Origin: Buddleja alternifolia
Lineage: Eukaryota > Streptophyta > Magnoliopsida > Lamiales > Scrophulariaceae
DNA length: 64,000 nt
Direction: 5' to 3'
Assembly (NCBI GenBank): GCA_019426215.1
Contig: CM033402.1
Location: forward strand, 4,216,001 to 4,280,000
Positions 59,626 to 64,000 of this stretch are shown here, piece after piece. Each line of letters begins with the position of its first letter. Within the stretch, counting starts at the first letter, position 1. The position numbers were made by a program, and so were the translations under genes. The notes below the pieces were generated by a model that made no database searches, was not told the DNA's origin, and worked only from the letters and a program-made list of their open reading frames with translations.

Positions 59626-62600
59626 ATGGATCGAACTTGGATATTAGCAGATCGTATGTCGGAGCAATATGAGAAAGCGGTGAAAGAATTCATCAATTTT
59701 ACGATTGAGCATGCATCAGATCGGACTAGAATCAGTTGCCCGTGTTTACGTTGTTGTTTTGGAAAGAGAATTAGTCCACGTGAATTGGAAGATCATTTGG
59801 TGTGTAATGGAATTGATAAAAGCTACACACGTTGGACAAGACACGGTGAGAGCAATGTCACCTCAGATGATTTAGGTGGTACATCATATCGATCACGGGA
59901 TTTGGACATGAATGATTATGAGTCTGATCGTTTGGAGGAGATGACAAATGTGATTGAGGAGGATTTGCGAAATTGTCCCAAGATGTTTGACAATTTGACA
60001 AGTGATTCAAAGACACCACTGTATAATAGTAGTAAATTCACAAGATTGAAAGCAGTCCTAAACCTCTACAAGTTAAAAGCCAACAATGGGTGGAGTGATA
60101 AGAGTTTCACAGACTTACTTGATCTATTAAAAAACATGCTACCTGAGGATAATGTGCTACCTAATCGTACTTATGAGGCTAAGAAGATGTTAACCTCAAT
60201 TGGCATGAGATATGAGAGGATACATGCCTGTCTCAATGATTGCATATTGTTTAGAACTGACTATGCATCATTGAAGGTTTGTCCGAAATGTGGCGCCTCG
60301 CGGTACAAGAAGAACGGATATGCTCATGTCAAAACCATGTGGTATTTGCCCATAATACCACGATTTAAGCGCATGTACAGTAGTAAAGAGTTAGCCAAGG
60401 ACTTGACATGGCATGCTGATAGAAGGCTTGAAGAAAGGATTGAAGATGACAAGATTCGACACCCCTCAGATTTTCCTCAATGGAAAAAGATTGATGATGA
60501 TTTCCCTGAATTTGGTGAAGAATCAAGAAACCTTCGCCTTGTATTGGCTACAGATGGCATGAACCCTCATGGCTTGCAAAGTAGCTCACATAGTACATGG
60601 CCGGTAATTTTGATGATCTACAATCTTCCCCCATCGCGATGCCTGAAGCGAGAACATATAATGATGCCTATACTCATTTCTGGGCCGAAACAACCTGGAA
60701 ATGATATAGATGTCTACTTGGCTCCTTTAATTGAGGATTTGAAGGTGTTGTGGGAGATTGGTGTTCAAGTATATGACGGGTTCAGAGAAGAAAATTTCAA
60801 TCTCAGAGTCATGTTATTTGGAACAATCAATGATTTTCCGGCAAGAGCAAACCTCGAGGGATATGGTGTACATGGCCAATGTGGATGCTCCATATGTGTT
60901 AAGAGTACAGATCAATATCGATTGACACACTATTAGAAATATGCATTCCAAGGGCATCGGAGATGGCTAAATCGGAACCATAGATATTGTCGGTGGAAAA
61001 AAGCTTTCAATGGGAATATAGAAGAAGGCCGAGCTCCTAAGTGCTTGACTGGTGAAGAAGTGTTTGAGAAAATAAAAGACTTGGAGGTTAAATTTGGAAA
61101 GACTTTTGCAAGTGGCCTTGCAAAAATTGGGTGGAAAAAAAGGTCAATTTTCTTTGAGTTGTCGTGTTGGACGTCTTTACATGTTAGACATTTTCATGAT
61201 ATTATGCATATTGAGAAAAATGTATTTGATAGTGTCATTGGTACACTTCTAAATGTGCCCGGAAAGACAAAAGATGGCGTAAAGGCAAGGTTAGACTTGG
61301 TTGAAATGAAGATAAGAGAAAAATTGGCACCAACAAATAAGGGAAAACGTACTTATTTGCCTCCAGCAGCTCACACTCTATCCAGGAAAGAAAAAATTAC
61401 ATTATGTGAGTTTCTTAATGGAGTGAAAGTTCCAGAAGGGTATTCTTCAAATTAACATTAGCAGTCTTGTATCAATGAAGGATTAGAAGCTAAAGCACAT
61501 GAAGACTCACGATTGTCATGTGATGATGGATCATTTGCTACCAATTGCTATACGGGCCATTTTGCCAAAAAAGGTGAGAGAAACTGTAACCTCATTATGT
61601 TTCTTCTTCAAAGCAATGTGGAGCAAGGTGTTTGATCCTGAACAATTGCCTGCACTTCAGAAACAAATTTCCATCACTTTGTGCGAGCTTGAGATGTATT
61701 TTCCACCAGCATTTTTTGATATAATGACTCACCTACCTATTCACTTGGTTAGAGAGACACAACTATGTGGACCGGATTTTATGAGATCTATGTATCCGGC
61801 TGAGCGTTATATGAAGGTATTAAAAGGCTACGTGAAAAATCGTAGATGACCGGAAGGTTGCATTGTTGAACGGTATATAGTTGATGAAGCGATTACATTT
61901 TGCACAGAATATCTGAAAGCTTCTAACGTTGCAGAGCTTCCAAAGTCTCATGTTGTGGGAGGGAGAACAAAAAGAGACAGCGTACTTGGAAAGCAATTAG
62001 TTAGTGTTCCTTGCACACAAAGGGATCAGGCACACCTATATGTGCTCCACAACACCGATGAGGTTGAGCCATATGTTGAAGAGCACAGGGACCAACTTAG
62101 GAGATCAAATCCAAATAAAAATGAGAGTTGGATTTCAAGAGAGCATAATAAGAGTTTCTCTGATTGGTTTCGAAATCATATTCAAGAGAAACAGAGCGAG
62201 AATCCACTTTCAGTTTCAGATAAATTGGCACGGTTGTCGATGGGACCGGGCAGACTTGTATTTTGTCATTCAGGTTATCGTATAAATGGTTGCACATTCT
62301 ATACAAAAAACCAAGATGAACGGAGTACAATGCAGAATAGTGGGGTGAGTCTTGTAGCTCAAGCAATGCATATCTCAAGTGCGAGAGATAATAACCCTAT
62401 CTATGCTTATTTATCATATTATGGGGTGATTGAATATATATGAGAGCTGGATTATAGTTGGTTTTGGGTGCCTGTATTTGGGTGTAGGTGGGCTGACAAT
62501 AAAAATGGTGTCGATAATAGTGAAATAGGCTTCACTCGAGTAGACCTTGAGAGGGTGGGTTACAAAGATGAACCTTTCATTTTGGCATCACAAGCTAAGC

Positions 62601-62905
62601 AAGGGTTTTTTGTCACCGATCCTATTGATAAGAGGTGGTCAATTGTTTTATCGGCAAACAAAAATACTTGTATTGAGGATGATAGTTCATATAGTGATGA
62701 TGATGGAGAAAATCCTATCTTAGGTGATTCACAAGCCACTGATAGTGATGGTGACTTGGATATCAGTGATGATGAATTGTATATGCGACAAGATCACCAA
62801 GAGGGGATATGGATTAATCCATCTGTTCGTCGACGTACTAAACAAAAGGGTCGTACTGAGGGGAAGCAAAAGACTACTAAGCCAACGACAAAAAGAAAAC
62901 AATGA
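59626..62905 (+). pseudogene. CACTA TNP2-type transposase (several stops, one frameshift)
   Basis: About 1090 codons. In order: an N-terminal transposase-associated zinc-binding region (RISCPCLRCCFGK...DHLVCNGI, residues about 35-70); the tnp2 core with CLNDCILFRTDYASLKVCPKC, LVLATDGMNPHG and GCSICVKS; a DUF4218-like region (THDCHVMMDHLLPIAIR...PAERYMKVLKGYVKNR, 61499-61849); and a DUF4216-like region with YGVIEYI and VPVFGCRW (62400-62500). A Glu/Asp/Ser-rich tail and a KTTKPTTKRKQ end follow. Breaks: TAG after THY (60934), a one-base shift near 61455, TAG after KD just before 61499, TGA after NRR (61847) and TGA after EYI (62441), where family members have Trp. Long open stretches between breaks suggest recent decay. 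The protein would cut and join the element's ends. Confidence 0.9.
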
Positions 62906-63469
62906 AAGGTATTTGAACTATGTGAAAATTATATGATATACTTATTTCCTAAACTTTTTTGCTGGTTCATATAAGCACTTTTTAGTTTATGAGTCAGGGC
63001 GTCTCTTGTTAGTGTATGAATTGAAAAATTATGTTGTTGCTATATGAAACTAACTTCTTTATTTTTGGCTTTTGTAGGTCAATATTGTATACCACTGCCC
63101 CCTCCACCACTACCACCACCACCACCGTAAGCTTCTTCTCTCTCGCTCTCTCTATATGATAACGAGTATTATTATTTGAATACATATCATGAGTATAGCC
63201 TGTTTGTTGATATGTATTTTGATTGTGTATCGTGATTGGATCAATATGTGTTGTTTTGTTGACATCGTTTAATGCATTCATGGTTTTGTGAAAGAATTGA
63301 TGGATGGGTTTTGTTGTTTGCAATTTTGGGGGAAGATTAAGTCGAGAACTTGGTAAAAAAATTTGCGTCGTTACTCTGCCGAATTTTTTCTAAAATAATG
63401 GTGGCGTTATTTGGTACTATATATTAGGTATATGAATCTAAATTCTGTATTTTTGGCTTCTATAGGTCG
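62906..63469. other. Spacer between the CACTA genes
   Basis: Non-coding. It has a (CAC)n patch at 63100-63126, a third copy of the 90-bp motif (63305-63400), and two 'ttttggctt(t/c)t(g/a)taggtc' acceptor-like sites at about 63064-63080 and 63449-63468. Confidence 0.55.
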
Positions 63470-63998
63470 ATGGATTCTGGGGGTGCTTCAAAAAAATGTG
63501 TTCAAAATGAGATATGTAGAGGTATCGCTGCAATGAAAAAAGTCATAAATGCCAGAAGTAAAGGCTTAAAGCTACCAGTCGGCTGGAATAAGAATGGCCA
63601 AACAATTGACCCAAATAAATCAACATTTGTTGGTTACATTGGAGTCATAGCTCGTGAGAGGGTGCCGATTACCATCAGTGATTGGTGACACGTCTCGGAA
63701 GCAACAAAATCAGCAATTTGGAATGAAATAGCTGTAAGTTGGTTATTATCATGTTTCTAATTGGTTAATGTAGTTTTTGTTTATTCAATTTTCTCTAAAT
63801 TATAACTTCATATATACTTTGTTGTTTGTTTTTCATAGTTGGCCTTTGTTGTTTGTTTTTCATAGTTGGCCTTTGATATTGAAGAAAGTAGACAAAAATT
63901 TGTTTTAGCCGAAGCTGGAAAGCTAGCTCGAAACTTCAGGAGCTTCTTGAGCAGAGAGTGGGTAGAGGATGATAATGGGAATATTAATTCCAGCCCAC
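63470..63998 (+). pseudogene. Second CACTA ORF (plant Ptta/En/Spm transposase type), partial
   Basis: Exon 1 at 63470-63733 encodes CRGIAAMKKVINARSKGLKL, FVGYIGVIARERVPITISDW and, after an in-frame TGA, HVSEATKSAIWNEIA. The intron opens GTAAGT. Exon 2 from 63866 gives LAFDIEESRQKFVLAEAGKL...FRSFLSREWV. This is the conserved start of the family often annotated as Transposase_24. A 27-bp tandem duplication (63817-63870) doubles the 3' splice site CATAG/TTGGC. The gene continues past the window. Confidence 0.75.
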
Positions 63999-64000
63999 CC

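Larger units (their letters stand above)
57604..64000 (+). mobile_element. CACTA (En/Spm) DNA transposon, left end and coding region, runs off the window
   Basis: Starts CACTACTATAAAAATACAC, followed by dense inverted subterminal repeats, microsatellite DNA, a TNP2-type transposase gene (59626-62905) and a second ORF of the plant Ptta/En/Spm type (63470-63998+). The 3' end is beyond the window. The insertion site sits in an LTR-like repeat whose uninterrupted paralogue reads 'gacttagatg' at 32308-32317. Confidence 0.92.

Overview
The window is nuclear DNA of a flowering plant, most likely an asterid eudicot. It is AT-rich and dominated by transposable elements, its genes have introns with GT-AG borders, and it carries plant-specific families: CYP71D-type P450, plant terpene synthase, plastid-type cis-prenyltransferase, extensin, Ty1/copia, CACTA, MULE-type MITEs and an Au-like tRNA-derived SINE. 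The gene combination recalls terpenoid loci of Solanaceae and Lamiales, but the species cannot be named from sequence alone.

The gene story is a terpenoid locus. (1) A two-exon CYP71D-like P450 (9576-11233) is complete, with every signature motif. (2) A relic terpene synthase first exon lies at 33970-34086. (3) A second terpene synthase with a plastid-type leader runs from 36289 to 46987. Exon 1 is separated from exons 2 and 3 by a 9.5-kb intron filled with two nested copia elements, and the exons for the catalytic C-terminal domain are absent from the window. (4) A three-exon cis-prenyltransferase of the neryl/nerylneryl diphosphate synthase type (50226-53543) is open throughout. It has His where the family's catalytic MDGN motif has Asn, and a CACTA-derived MITE in intron 1. 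A working locus of this type would make a cis-prenyl diphosphate in the plastid, cyclise it with the synthase and oxidise the product with the P450. Here the cyclase step is visibly broken, while the flanking enzymes look intact.

Layout: 1-353 is the edge of an LTR. 672-5890 holds three copies of an unidentified segment, and one copy carries a 781-bp foldback element whose empty site is preserved in another copy. 8667-9495 is an inverted-repeat element ending 9 bp before the P450 TATA box. 12.3-13.0 kb has LINE and possible LTR debris. 14.07-17.51 kb is a mosaic of organelle DNA (plastid ycf2, ndhB, probable rps12, ycf2 again, atpA). 18202-23038 is a decayed copia element. 24.4-30.4 kb is an extensin pseudogene split by a solo LTR and by a gag-only LTR element. 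31.6-33 kb is LTR-like repeat. 33-47 kb is the terpene synthase region. 47-50 kb is MITEs and AT-rich DNA. 50.2-53.5 kb is the cis-prenyltransferase. 53.8-56.2 kb has a SINE, two MITEs and an RNase H fragment. 56790-57603 is an LTR interrupted at 57604 by a large CACTA transposon that runs off the window. Its TNP2 gene carries several stops and one frameshift.

Family names rest on recognised motifs, not on database searches. Target-site duplications, LTR ends and exon borders were read directly from the sequence.
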